Shown: positions 36,172-44,807 of the stretch, in pieces
Position numbering within the stretch: the first letter of the stretch is position 1
How the letters are laid out: every line of letters starts with the position of its first letter
Assembly: GCF_011308835.1 (NCBI RefSeq)
Contig: NZ_JAAOHY010000001.1
Location: 620,001 to 684,000 of the forward strand
Origin: Paracoccus xiamenensis
GTDB lineage: Bacteria; Pseudomonadota; Alphaproteobacteria; Rhodobacterales; Rhodobacteraceae
Length of the DNA: 64,000 nucleotides
Reading direction: 5' to 3'
The notes under the pieces: generated by a model
Database searches by the model: none
The model's input: the letters and a program-made list of their open reading frames with translations, nothing else
Told to the model about the DNA's origin: nothing
Translations under genes and position numbers: made by a program

Positions 36172-37026
36172 GTGACCGACGATCCGAAGACGCTGGTAAG
36201 CACTGAATGGCTGGCCGGGCATCTGGATGATCCGGGCCTGCGCATCCTCGACGCAAGCTGGCACATGCCGGCGGCGGGGCGCGATGCGCGCACCGAATAC
36301 GCAACTGCCCATATCCCTGACGCACAGTTCTTCGACATTGACGCGGTGGCCGACCCGGACACCGATCTGCCCCATATGCTGCCCACGCCCGAGGCCTTCG
36401 CCCGCGCTGTCTCGGCGCTTGGCATCGGCGATGGCGATCAGGTGGTGATCTATGACGACGCCGCCACCCACAGCGCCGCGCGCGCATGGTGGACCTTTCG
36501 GGCGATGGGGTATGACCGTGTCGCCGTTCTGGACGGCGGCTTGGCCAAGTGGCGGGCCGAGGGACGCCCGGTGACCGAAGCCGTGACCGCTGCGCCAAAG
36601 GCGCATCTGACCGCCAATCTGCGCCCTGATCTGATCCGCGATGCCGCGCAGGTTGCAGAGGCCTCGGCCCAGGGAAGCGCCCAGATCATCGACGCCCGCG
36701 CCGCCGACCGTTTCCGGGGCGAGGCGCCCGAGCCGCGTCCGGGCCTGACCAGCGGGCACATGCCCGGCGCGAAGAACCTGCCCTTCGGCCAGCTTTACCG
36801 TCCCGACGGCACCATGAAGGATGCGGACGCCCTGCGCGCCGCCTTCGCGGATGCCGGCGTCGACCTGTCCCGGCCCGCCATCACCAGCTGCGGGTCGGGC
36901 ATCACCGCGGCCTCGCTGTCGCTGGCGCTGGAACGGCTGGGGCACCGCAACCATTCGCTCTATGATGGCTCCTGGGCCGAATGGGGCGCTTTACCAAACG
37001 TGAAAACCGCAACCGGAGACGCATGA
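36172..37026 (+). CDS. sseA: 3-Mercaptopyruvate sulfurtransferase
   Basis: 284 residues with two rhodanese domains. The active-site loop is CGSGITA (Cys near 237), the CGSG(V/I)TA form of mercaptopyruvate rather than thiosulfate sulfurtransferase. The first domain is catalytically empty (the equivalent loop is YDDAATHSAAR). It transfers sulfur from 3-mercaptopyruvate in cysteine catabolism. GTG start at 36172 with GGGAGAGG upstream. The stop overlaps the ATG of the aminotransferase gene, which could supply 3-mercaptopyruvate by transaminating cysteine; that functional link is inference. Confidence 0.93.
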   Translation: MTDDPKTLVSTEWLAGHLDDPGLRILDASWHMPAAGRDARTEYATAHIPDAQFFDIDAVADPDTDLPHMLPTPEAFARAVSALGIGDGDQVVIYDDAATHSAARAWWTFRAMGYDRVAVLDGGLAKWRAEGRPVTEAVTAAPKAHLTANLRPDLIRDAAQVAEASAQGSAQIIDARAADRFRGEAPEPRPGLTSGHMPGAKNLPFGQLYRPDGTMKDADALRAAFADAGVDLSRPAITSCGSGITAASLSLALERLGHRNHSLYDGSWAEWGALPNVKTATGDA

Positions 37027-38207
37027 TGCTGGGCAATCTGAAACCCCAAGCCCCCGACAAGATCCTGTCCTTGATGGCCGAATTCAAGGCCGATACCCGG
37101 CAGGGCAAGATCGACCTGGGCGTCGGTGTCTATAAGGACCCGAACGGGCTGACCCCGGTGATGCGCGCGGTCAAGGCTGCGGAACAGAAGATCTGGGAAA
37201 CCCAGAACAGCAAGAGCTATACCGCGCTCGCCGGTGAGCCCGAATATCGCGATGCCATGGCCGGGCTGGTGCTGGGCGATACGGCCAAGGGGCGCGTGGC
37301 CTCGGTCGGGACTGTCGGCGGCACGGGCGCGATCCGGCAGGCGCTGGAACTGATCCGCATGGCCAACCCGGATGCGGTCGTCCATGTCTCGGACCCGACC
37401 TGGCCGAACCACTTGTCGATCCTGAACTTCATGGGCCAGGCCTATGAAATGTATCCTTATTTCGACAACGAGACTCGCGGCGTTGCCTTTGACGCGATGC
37501 TGGACGGCATCAAGCGCGCCAAGAAGGGCGACGTGGTGCTTCTGCATGGTTGCTGCCACAACCCGACCGGCGCGAACCCGACGGCCGAACAGTGGAACGC
37601 CATCGCCGAGGTGCTGGAACAGACCGGGGCGATCCCGCTGATCGACCTTGCCTATCAGGGGTTCGGCGACGGTCTGGACGAAGACGCCGCCGCCACGCGG
37701 ATGATCGCTCAGCGCCTGCCAGAGGTGCTGATCGCCGCGTCGTGCAGCAAGAATTTCGGCATTTATCGCGAGCGCACCGGCATCCTGATGACGCTGACCA
37801 GCGATGACAAGGCGCGCGACCTCAGCCAGGGCGCGATGGCATTTCTGAACCGCCAGAATTACAGCTTCCCGCCCGATCACGGCGCGCGGATCGTGTCGAC
37901 CATTCTGAACGACGCCGCGTTGACGCAGGAATGGAAAACCGAGTTGGAGGACGTGCGCCAGACCATGCTGGGCCTGCGCACCCAACTGGCCGAGGAACTG
38001 CGGACCCTGACCGGCACCGACCGCTTCGACTTCATTCAGCGTCACCGCGGCATGTTCTCGCGTCTGGGCGCCACGCCCGAGCAGGTCGAGAAGATGAAGC
38101 AGGACGCTGGCATCTACATGGTCGGCGATTCGCGGCTGAACATCGCCGGTCTGAACCGCGATTCCATCCCGGTTCTGGCCCGCGCCATTGTCGAAGCGGG
38201 CGTCTGA
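37023..38207 (+). CDS. Aspartate/aromatic amino acid aminotransferase, class I
   Basis: 394 residues from ATG 37023 (37026 also possible); ATGA overlaps the sseA stop. It belongs to the AspC/TyrB group: GVGVYKDPNGLTPVMRAV, LLHGCCHNPTGANPT with the PLP-contact Asn, the Asp in PLIDLAYQGFGDG and the PLP lysine in AASCSKNFGIYRERTG. It transfers amino groups between aspartate or aromatic amino acids and 2-oxoglutarate. AspC and TyrB cannot be told apart here. Confidence 0.94.
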   Translation: MMLGNLKPQAPDKILSLMAEFKADTRQGKIDLGVGVYKDPNGLTPVMRAVKAAEQKIWETQNSKSYTALAGEPEYRDAMAGLVLGDTAKGRVASVGTVGGTGAIRQALELIRMANPDAVVHVSDPTWPNHLSILNFMGQAYEMYPYFDNETRGVAFDAMLDGIKRAKKGDVVLLHGCCHNPTGANPTAEQWNAIAEVLEQTGAIPLIDLAYQGFGDGLDEDAAATRMIAQRLPEVLIAASCSKNFGIYRERTGILMTLTSDDKARDLSQGAMAFLNRQNYSFPPDHGARIVSTILNDAALTQEWKTELEDVRQTMLGLRTQLAEELRTLTGTDRFDFIQRHRGMFSRLGATPEQVEKMKQDAGIYMVGDSRLNIAGLNRDSIPVLARAIVEAGV

Positions 38208-38226
38208 TCCAGGATCACTCCAATGT

Positions 38227-38256
38227 AACAAAGGGGGCCGCAAGGCCCCCTTTGTT
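38227..38256. terminator. Strong intrinsic terminator
   Basis: A 13-bp perfect stem AACAAAGGGGGCC / GGCCCCCTTTGTT with a GCAA tetraloop, about 20 bases past the aminotransferase stop. The A-rich 5' arm could also stop transcription coming from the OmpA operon side. The remaining 200 bases to 38456 hold no recognisable gene. Confidence 0.85.
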
Positions 38257-38443
38257 ATTGGTGCGAAAGCTTGGTCATGGCCGACGCATTTTCATGCGGG
38301 CTGGTCCGCGTCCCGATTTCCACAATCGAGTCCTTGAACCGGCACGATGGAACTCTTTGCGGCGGTGGTTCGCTGCAGATTCATTGAAGCGCCTTCGATG
38401 ACGGCGCAAACCCACGTGACTCGCTAGCGCCTAGGATGGGCCT

Positions 38444-38457
38444 GCGGCAATTGCCGC
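38444..38457. repeat. 14-bp palindrome, copy 2
   Basis: GCGGCAATTGCCGC, identical to 32791-32804. Its last base is the first position of the stop codon of the gene at 38457-38786. Confidence 0.6.
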
Positions 38458-38786
38458 TATGGCTTGGCGATATGGGTGTCGATATAGCCGCGCAGTTCCT
38501 CGATTTCCTCGCTGGCTTCCTGCAAGGCGCTGCGCGCCGTGGCCAGTTCCGAGGCCGAGAAGGCCAGCCGTTCGTGCATGGCCGCCTCGCGTTGCAAGCC
38601 CTCGCCGGTTACCCGTTCAAGGGCCGTTTCGGCCTCGTGCAGATCCTGGGCCAGCCGGTCCAGCACTTTCAACTCGGCCCTGCCGGGGCGTGTCACGCGG
38701 CCAACCAGCCAGCTGGCGAACCAGCCCAGAAGGAAGGCTGCGAACAGCACTAGCGCGATGGCGATGATCAGGTTGTCGCGGGTCAT
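38457..38786 (-). CDS. Membrane-anchored coiled-coil protein
   Basis: 109 residues: one N-terminal helix (LIIAIALVLFAAFLLGWFASWLVG) and a long alpha-helical, probably coiled-coil cytoplasmic part (DLHEAETALERVTGEGLQRE to SASELATARSALQEASEEIE). Its layout recalls YhcB/ZapG-like division proteins, but the resemblance is structural only. It overlaps the OmpA-family gene by 4 bases, so the products are made together and may interact. Confidence 0.7.
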   Translation of the reverse strand: MTRDNLIIAIALVLFAAFLLGWFASWLVGRVTRPGRAELKVLDRLAQDLHEAETALERVTGEGLQREAAMHERLAFSASELATARSALQEASEEIEELRGYIDTHIAKP

Positions 38787-40903
38787 TGCGCCTCCTCGGA
38801 AGGGGTGGGGGTGTCCGTTGGCGTCGTATCTTCGGGCCGGCCGGGCGGGCGTGGTGTGTCGGCACCGGCTTCCTGCACGGTGGCGGGTGGCTCCATCTTC
38901 GGCGGGGCGGCCAGCAGGCCCGGATCGAAGGCCGGGGCTGGAATGTCCAGATCTTCTGGAAGGGCCTCGCCGGTCTCGACCTCGGGCATGGCGCGACGCA
39001 GGGTTTCGGCGGCAGCCTCGGCCGAGGGGGTCTTGCCGACCAGTTCGGGCACCGAGGCCACCGGCACGCGCACCGGGTCGGGCGACAGCAGCGTCACCTC
39101 GATCCGGCGATTGGCGTCGCGGCCTTCCTGAGTGTCGTTTTCGGCGATGGGGCGGGTTTCGCCATAGCCTGCGGCAACCATGTTCTGCACGGACAAACCG
39201 GCGGTGCGCATGGCCTCCAGCACAGTGTTGGCACGGTCGCGCGAGAGAGCCAGGTTGGAAACGTCGCTACCCTGCGCATCGGTATGACCGGCCAGTTCCA
39301 TCCGGTAATCGCCACATTCCGCAAGGATCGGGCGCATTTTGTCCAGCACCGGGGCGATGTCGCCGGCGATGCGGGCACCGCCCGGTTCGAAGCCGATTTC
39401 GGATTGCAGCATCGCGCCGTTCAGCCGGTCGACGCAATTGGCGGCATCGGGTTGCGCGATATTGGGGTCGCGGTAGCGGTCGTAAGCCAGGGTCAGCGCG
39501 TAATCGGCGCCGGCGCCCAGCCGCATCGACAGTGCCGCAATCGCCTTTTCCGGGGCCAGTGGGTCGCCGCTGACACCGTTGAGACGGATCAGATCCTGGG
39601 TCACCTCCAGCCGGCCCTCGTCCACGACGCCCATTGCATCCAGGCCCGCCATCACCCGCAGCGCCCAACCCTCGCGCAGGGCCGGGTCCAGCTTCAACTC
39701 GCCCTCTGTCGGGCCAAGCTGGGCGCGGGCCAGCGATTGCACGGTCTGGCGCATCGTGTCATCGGGCACCACCCCGGCGATCGAGGCCTGCCCGCCGGTG
39801 TCGATGGCGGCGGTGAAACTTGCGGGTCCGTCCTCGGGGGCTGCCTCGGCAAGGCTGGCATTCAGTGTCCAGCCGGTCGGCAATTGCGCGGCCAACTGGT
39901 CCATCTGGCGGGTCAACTCTGGCGGGGGCAGGTCGGCGGGGGCGGTGATCTGAATGCTGCGGTCGGTGATGACCAACGTGCCGGTGCCCAGATCCTGCAT
40001 GGCCGCGAGTGCCGCGCCGGCCACCTGTGCCCAGCCGGTGGGGGCGCCGATCCCCAATGCACATTCCGAATCCGGCGCGCCGGCCTGCGTGGCTGCGGTC
40101 AGGATGGAATCGCGGGCGTCGCTGCTGTCGGCCGCGCAGATTTCCAGCACCCCGCCTTCGGCACCGCGCACGAAACGCAGCTGATAAGGGGCGATGACAG
40201 GCAGGGGCGCGGTGACTGTCGCGCTCAGCGAGATACCTTCGGGCGCGGCATTGCGCAGGGCGGCTTCCAGTCGGGTCTTGTCTTCGGGGTCGTGGGCATT
40301 GGCCTGAATACGCACCGCACCCGGCGTGACCGAGATGGTTCCCTGATCAAGCATGTCCGCCGCGCGCATGGCAAAGTCCAGTGCCGGCTGCCAGTTCTGC
40401 GGTGCGGGGAAGGCGGCGGTGCTGGTCAGGTCCGCGACCTCGACACCCGAGGCGCTCAGCCGCGTGGCAATCCCCTCGCGGTCGGTGCGGGCGGGAAGCA
40501 GGCCGATCAGCGACAGGCTGTCACCCTGGCGCATCAGCTCCAACGAGAATTTGGGCGGCTCCAGCATGTCACGCTCGGCGATCTTCACCTCGTCAAGGAT
40601 GCGGCGGTCGTCGACCAGCCCGCTGACGGTGGTCAGCGCGCGAAAGCGGGCGACCTCATCGGGGGCGGTACCGCGCAGGCGGACGACCAGCCCGTCGGTG
40701 CTGACAGAGGCCCAGCTCTGCCCCTCGGACGCCAATGCGGCCCAGATCTGTGCGGCGCTGCGGGTCTCGATCTGTGCTGCGATGCGGATGGCCGCCTGCC
40801 AGCTGCCGATACCTGCGGCGGCCAGCAGAAACAGCGTCAGGACCACCTGTCGCGCGCTGCGTCCGGGCCGCGAGGACGGATCTTGAATCTGCGGATCGTT
40901 CAT
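38783..40903 (-). CDS. OmpA-family protein with BON-like repeats
   Basis: 706 residues. One N-terminal anchor (VVLTLFLLAAAGIGSW), a long periplasmic region with repeated alpha/beta units resembling BON domains (for example GTISVTPGAVRIQANAHDPE and GTLVITDRSIQITAPADLPP), and a C-terminal OmpA peptidoglycan-binding domain (about 525-630) with the NLALSRDRANTVLEAM helix and GHTDAQGSD. It ends in an acidic, Pro/Thr-rich tail. It should link the inner membrane to peptidoglycan. An ArfA-like outer-membrane role is an alternative. Four-base overlap with the next gene. Confidence 0.85.
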   Translation of the reverse strand: MNDPQIQDPSSRPGRSARQVVLTLFLLAAAGIGSWQAAIRIAAQIETRSAAQIWAALASEGQSWASVSTDGLVVRLRGTAPDEVARFRALTTVSGLVDDRRILDEVKIAERDMLEPPKFSLELMRQGDSLSLIGLLPARTDREGIATRLSASGVEVADLTSTAAFPAPQNWQPALDFAMRAADMLDQGTISVTPGAVRIQANAHDPEDKTRLEAALRNAAPEGISLSATVTAPLPVIAPYQLRFVRGAEGGVLEICAADSSDARDSILTAATQAGAPDSECALGIGAPTGWAQVAGAALAAMQDLGTGTLVITDRSIQITAPADLPPPELTRQMDQLAAQLPTGWTLNASLAEAAPEDGPASFTAAIDTGGQASIAGVVPDDTMRQTVQSLARAQLGPTEGELKLDPALREGWALRVMAGLDAMGVVDEGRLEVTQDLIRLNGVSGDPLAPEKAIAALSMRLGAGADYALTLAYDRYRDPNIAQPDAANCVDRLNGAMLQSEIGFEPGGARIAGDIAPVLDKMRPILAECGDYRMELAGHTDAQGSDVSNLALSRDRANTVLEAMRTAGLSVQNMVAAGYGETRPIAENDTQEGRDANRRIEVTLLSPDPVRVPVASVPELVGKTPSAEAAAETLRRAMPEVETGEALPEDLDIPAPAFDPGLLAAPPKMEPPATVQEAGADTPRPPGRPEDTTPTDTPTPSEEAQ

Positions 40904-40963
40904 AGCGACGGGTTAATGCTGGCGGCCAGGGTTGTAAATCATGCAGTTACACACGATGCCGTG

Positions 40964-41923
40964 TCAGCTGGCAAGCTGCAACAGCCCTGCAAGCCCCAGG
41001 AACACCGCAAGGATCATTCCGGCATCGCGATTGGACCGGAACAGCCGCAGCTGGTTTTGATCGTCATGCAGGTCCAGCATGTAAAGCTGCCAGACCAGAT
41101 GCGCGGCAAAAGCCATCAGGCCCGCCATCGCCACCCACCAGCCAAAGCCGTCGATGCCGGTAGCCGAAATCGCGATGGCCAGAAGCGTGACCGCCAGCGC
41201 ACCAAATGCCGCCAGCCAGCGGGGCGTATCCTCGCCAAACAGCCGTGCGGTCGATTTCACCCCGATCAGCGCGTCATATTCGGCATCCTGATGGGCATAG
41301 ATCGTGTCATAGAAAACCGTCCAGGCGATGCCGCCGAACCATGCGATGATCGGCGCCAGATCCAGCCCGTCGCGATGCGCGGCATAGGCCAGCATCACCC
41401 CCCAGTTGAAGGCGATGCCCAGAAAGACCTGCGGCCACCAGGTGAAGCGTTTCGCGAACGGATAAACCAGCACCGGCAACAGGCTGAGCACCCCCAGCCA
41501 GATCGCCGCCCGGCCCAGCGTCAGCAGCACCAGCAGCCCGATCGCCAGTTGCAGCGCCATCCAGACATAGGCCCCCCGCAACGTCGCCTGACCCGAGGGC
41601 AGGGGCCGGTTGCGGGTGCGGTCGACCGAACCGTCGATATCGCGGTCGGTGATGTCGTTCCAGGTGCATCCCGCGCCGCGCATCACCACCGCGCCGATGG
41701 CGCAGGCCGGATAGATCCACAGGTCGAACCAGCGCGGCCCGCTGGCCATCATCGCCAACCCGATCCCCCACCAGCAGGGCAGCAGCAAAAGCCAGGTGCC
41801 GATCGGGCGGTCGATCCGGCTGAGCCGCAGCCAGGGCCGCCAATGGGCGGGCGCGCGGGTGTCGACCCAGTTGCCATTGACGGCATCGCGCACGGCATCT
41901 GGTATTTGGAAGGCGGTTTTCAT
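40964..41923 (-). CDS. ubiA: 4-Hydroxybenzoate polyprenyltransferase
   Basis: 319 residues with eight or nine membrane helices. The first Asp-rich motif is NDITDRDIDGSVDRTRNRPL and the second is DTIYAHQDAEYDALIGVKST, both diagnostic of UbiA. It attaches the polyprenyl chain to 4-hydroxybenzoate in ubiquinone synthesis, in the inner membrane. Its start codon is 11 bases from that of the divergent rsmE gene, so its promoter must lie inside rsmE. Confidence 0.95.
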   Translation of the reverse strand: MKTAFQIPDAVRDAVNGNWVDTRAPAHWRPWLRLSRIDRPIGTWLLLLPCWWGIGLAMMASGPRWFDLWIYPACAIGAVVMRGAGCTWNDITDRDIDGSVDRTRNRPLPSGQATLRGAYVWMALQLAIGLLVLLTLGRAAIWLGVLSLLPVLVYPFAKRFTWWPQVFLGIAFNWGVMLAYAAHRDGLDLAPIIAWFGGIAWTVFYDTIYAHQDAEYDALIGVKSTARLFGEDTPRWLAAFGALAVTLLAIAISATGIDGFGWWVAMAGLMAFAAHLVWQLYMLDLHDDQNQLRLFRSNRDAGMILAVFLGLAGLLQLAS

Positions 41924-41934
41924 AGGAATGTCCC

Positions 41935-42651
41935 ATGTCGAAAGTCAGGCTGTTCATAGATCACCCGCTCGGTTCGGGGCAAGCCGTCCCCTTGAATGCG
42001 GATCAGGCGCATTACCTCTCGGGGGTGATGCGGCTGCCGGCGGGCACGGTGATCGAGGTTTTCAACGGCCAAGACGGGGCCTGGGACGCGGAAATCACTG
42101 CGGCCTCCAAGCGTGGGGGCGAATTGACGGTGCGGGCGCAGGTCGCCCCGCAGCGCGATCCGCCGGACCTGTGGCTGATCTTTGCCCCGATCAAGAAGGC
42201 GCGCACCGATTTCATCGTCGAAAAGGCGGCTGAACTGGGTGCCGCCCGGATCCTGCCGGTGCAGACCGCTTTCACAAATTCCGAACGCATCCGCCAGGAC
42301 CGGCTGCAAGCCCATGCGGTCGAGGCGGCAGAGCAATGCGGCGGCACTTTCGTGCCCGAGGTCGCCGGGCTGGTCAGCCTGTCGAAGCTTCTGGACAGTT
42401 GGGATCCGACGCGGCGCATTCTTTGGGCTGATGAATCGCGGGTGGGGCCGGCAGATGCGCTGTCGGGACTGGAACGCGGCAAATGGGCGGTACTGATCGG
42501 TCCCGAGGGCGGCTTTTCGGAGGCAGAGCGCAAGCGGCTGTCTGACGCGGCATTCGTGCAACCGGTCAGCCTCGGCCCCCGGATTCTGCGGGCCGATACG
42601 GCTGCCGTCGCAGCCTTGGCGCTGTTTCAGGCGCATCTGGGCGATTGGTGA
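41935..42651 (+). CDS. rsmE: 16S rRNA m3U1498 methyltransferase
   Basis: 238 residues. SPOUT-fold RsmE with the C-terminal knot signatures GPEGGFSEAE and LGPRILRADTAA, and an N-terminal PUA-like part (RLFIDHPLGSGQAVPL; HYLSGVMRLPAG). It methylates U1498 of 16S rRNA using S-adenosylmethionine. AGGA lies in the 11-base gap to ubiA, just before the ATG. Confidence 0.94.
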   Translation: MSKVRLFIDHPLGSGQAVPLNADQAHYLSGVMRLPAGTVIEVFNGQDGAWDAEITAASKRGGELTVRAQVAPQRDPPDLWLIFAPIKKARTDFIVEKAAELGAARILPVQTAFTNSERIRQDRLQAHAVEAAEQCGGTFVPEVAGLVSLSKLLDSWDPTRRILWADESRVGPADALSGLERGKWAVLIGPEGGFSEAERKRLSDAAFVQPVSLGPRILRADTAAVAALALFQAHLGDW

Positions 42652-42784
42652 CGCTGCGTCGCAGCATTTGCGAACATGAAACCGGTTCGGCCGGATCGTC
42701 GAAAATCGCGAATATGTGTATGAAATTCAATTAAAGCGGTCATTTATGCCGGCAGTGCATAGCGGGATTGCGGGTTTGGGGACT

Positions 42785-42811
42785 GGTTGCGCGCGCAGCA
42801 TAAGCCTATCT
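42785..42811 (+). promoter_or_regulatory. Candidate RpoH-type promoter of the DUF1127 gene
   Basis: GGTTGCG (42785-42791) and CCTATCT (42805-42811) are 13 bases apart. The -10 matches the alphaproteobacterial heat-shock form CYTATNT exactly; the -35 is weaker than CTTGAAA. It implies a 5' leader of about 50 bases. Confidence 0.4.
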
Positions 42812-42868
42812 CAGCCTCACTGAATGAAACGCGCCTGATCCGGCGCAGAACGAAGTGAGGATGTAGAT

Positions 42869-43060
42869 ATGACCACGATGACCCTGACCCACGCCCCGGT
42901 TGAAACCAACGGCTTCTTTGCCCGCGTGACCGAGACCGTCCGCAGCTGGCTGGTTCGCATGGATACCCGCGCTCAGCTGGAACGCCTGACCGACCGCGAA
43001 CTGCGCGATATCGGCCTGACCCGCGCTGACATCGACGCTGTGGTGAACCACCGTGCCTGA
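42869..43060 (+). CDS. DUF1127 small protein
   Basis: 63 residues. The C-terminal half carries the DUF1127 (YjiS-like) signature RAQLERLTDRELRDIGLTRADI. The N-terminal part is amphipathic (FFARVTETVRSWLVR). Small DUF1127 proteins in alphaproteobacteria are Arg-rich, abundant under stress and have been tied to RNA turnover in Rhodobacter. The gene is monocistronic, with GAGGA upstream of the ATG and its own terminator. Confidence 0.88.
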   Translation: MTTMTLTHAPVETNGFFARVTETVRSWLVRMDTRAQLERLTDRELRDIGLTRADIDAVVNHRA

Positions 43061-43087
43061 AGGCTGCGCCACGGCGCCGACCAACCG

Positions 43088-43123
43088 AACCCCGGCCAAG
43101 CAGTGATGCGGCCGGGGTTTTTT
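43088..43123 (+). terminator. Intrinsic terminator of the DUF1127 gene
   Basis: A 10-bp perfect stem AACCCCGGCC / GGCCGGGGTT with a 12-base loop and a T6 tract, 28 bases after the stop codon. The 3' end could be kept as a stable small RNA. Confidence 0.85.
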
Positions 43124-43286
43124 CTTGCCTGAATCCTGCTTTGCGCGGGGCGTACGGTTCCGGGAAGGCAGCTCCCCTCTGGTATTTTGACGCGGCAATC
43201 CCTTATTGGTCGGGACAAGATGCGACACCGACGCCGAAACCAGCCGGGGGCAGCGGCGTTGAGGCTGAACCGCAAAGAGGTGAAAC

Positions 43287-43868
43287 ATGGCAAATCACGC
43301 GATCTTCGACCGTCCGATGGATGGACCCATTCCGAAAGGGTTCGAGCAGGCGATATTCGGTATGGGCTGCTATTGGGGCGTCGAGCAGTTGTTCTGGGAA
43401 CAGCCGGGCATATGGATGACGCAAGTGGGCTTTGCCGGCGGCACCGTTCCGAACCCGACCTATCAGCAGGTCTGCGAAGGTGGCACCGGCCACGCAGAGG
43501 TCGTGCATCTGGTCTATGATCCTTCGCGCATCAGCTATGACCTCCTGCTGAAGCTGTTCTGGGAAAACCACGATCCCACGCAGGGCAACCGCCAGCATAA
43601 CGACATCGGTGACCAATACCGTTCGCTGATCATGTATTACACCGATACCCAACGGACACTGGCTGAGGCATCAAAGACGGATTATGACAACCGTCTGGCG
43701 GTTGCCGGTCTTGGCAAGGTCACGACCGAGGTTCTGCCACTTGACAATTTCTACCCGGCGCAAGAGCCGGACCACCAGCAATACCTGCACAAAGTGCCGG
43801 ATGGCTATTGCAACATGCGCGGCACCGGCGTCAAAGCGGTGATGCCCGAAGGACACGAGATCCCCTGA
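43287..43868 (+). CDS. msrA: Peptide methionine sulfoxide reductase A
   Basis: 193 residues. The catalytic motif is GMGCYWGVEQLFW, with Cys28 in the GC(F/Y)W position. GGTVPNPTYQQVCEGGTGHAEVV and the HDPTQGNRQ-type segment are typical. It reduces methionine-S-sulfoxide in proteins using thioredoxin. AAAGAGG precedes the ATG. The stop codon overlaps the ATG of prmA (TGATG), so the two are translationally coupled. Confidence 0.96.
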   Translation: MANHAIFDRPMDGPIPKGFEQAIFGMGCYWGVEQLFWEQPGIWMTQVGFAGGTVPNPTYQQVCEGGTGHAEVVHLVYDPSRISYDLLLKLFWENHDPTQGNRQHNDIGDQYRSLIMYYTDTQRTLAEASKTDYDNRLAVAGLGKVTTEVLPLDNFYPAQEPDHQQYLHKVPDGYCNMRGTGVKAVMPEGHEIP

Positions 43869-44737
43869 TGCCCACCTGGACTGCACTGACACATGTGATC
43901 GGCCGCGAAGCTGCCGCCAACCTTGCCGAACTGTGTGAGGATCTGGTGCCCGAACCCGTCGGCACGGGTATTTTCGAGATCGAGGACGGCTCTGATCGCT
44001 GGGAAGTCGGTGCTTATTTCACCGAAACGCCTGACGAGATCGGTCTGGCGCTGCTGGCTGCGGCGCAAGGCGCGAATCCCTTCGTCATCAGTGAACTGCC
44101 CGAAGTCGACTGGGTCGCTCATGTGAAACGCGAACTCACGCCGGTCGCGGCCGGGCGCTTCTTTGTCCATGGCAGCCATGACGACGATAAGGTGCCCGCC
44201 GGTGCCGAGGCGCTGCTGATCGAGGCCGCAATGGCCTTCGGTACCGGCCATCACAATACGACGCGAGGGTGCCTGCTGGCGCTTGACCGGCTGATCGAGA
44301 CCGGCTGGCAGCCCCATCGCATCGCCGACATCGGCGCTGGCACGGCGGTGCTGGCGATGGCGGCGGCACGGGTCTGGCCGGGGACGGTGCTTGCGTCGGA
44401 TATCGACCCGGTGGCTGTCGACGTGGCCGAGGCAAATGTCATCGCCAACGGGCTGGATGGGCGGGTTGCCTGTTTCCAGGCGGTCGGCTTTGACCATCAC
44501 CTGCTGGACGACGCCGCGCCTTTCGATCTGGTTTTTGCAAATATCCTGAAGCAACCGCTGATCGACCTCGCGCCTGACATGGCGCGTCATGTCGCCCAAG
44601 GCGGGCGGGCGATCCTGTCCGGCGTGCTGACGACGCAGGCCGATGAGGTTCTGACGGCCTATGACGCCGCCGGCTTCAATCTGGAAAGCCGCGAGGATCT
44701 GGGCGACTGGTCCGCGCTGGTGGTGCAGCGCCGCTGA
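43868..44737 (+). CDS. prmA: Ribosomal protein L11 methyltransferase
   Basis: 289 residues from ATG 43868 (TGATG overlap with msrA). The SAM-binding core has AFGTGHHNTT, IADIGAGTAVLAMAA and FDLVFANILKQPLIDLAP, the latter being the catalytic NPPY-like (N-I-L) motif of PrmA. It trimethylates L11. The N-terminal substrate-recognition domain is shorter and less conserved, as in other alphaproteobacteria. Confidence 0.93.
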   Translation: MPTWTALTHVIGREAAANLAELCEDLVPEPVGTGIFEIEDGSDRWEVGAYFTETPDEIGLALLAAAQGANPFVISELPEVDWVAHVKRELTPVAAGRFFVHGSHDDDKVPAGAEALLIEAAMAFGTGHHNTTRGCLLALDRLIETGWQPHRIADIGAGTAVLAMAAARVWPGTVLASDIDPVAVDVAEANVIANGLDGRVACFQAVGFDHHLLDDAAPFDLVFANILKQPLIDLAPDMARHVAQGGRAILSGVLTTQADEVLTAYDAAGFNLESREDLGDWSALVVQRR

Positions 44738-44807
44738 TCGGGGCTGTTCTTGCCAAGGCGTGGCGGACCTGCCGACCGGCCACGCCCTGTTATTCCGGCG
44801 CCTTGTG

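Noticed and set aside
38257..38443. Possible insertion-sequence scar between the aminotransferase terminator and the next gene
   Set aside because: I could not recognise a transposase or terminal repeats; only a 10-base match (GGCACGATGG) to the FrnE-remnant region.
38786..41959. 1057-codon open frame on the plus strand opposite the OmpA gene and ubiA
   Set aside because: Spans two real genes in reverse and shows no known domain.
44757..44786. GGCGTGGC/GCCACGCC hairpin between prmA and metE
   Set aside because: Long loop and no T-tract on either strand; not called as a terminator.
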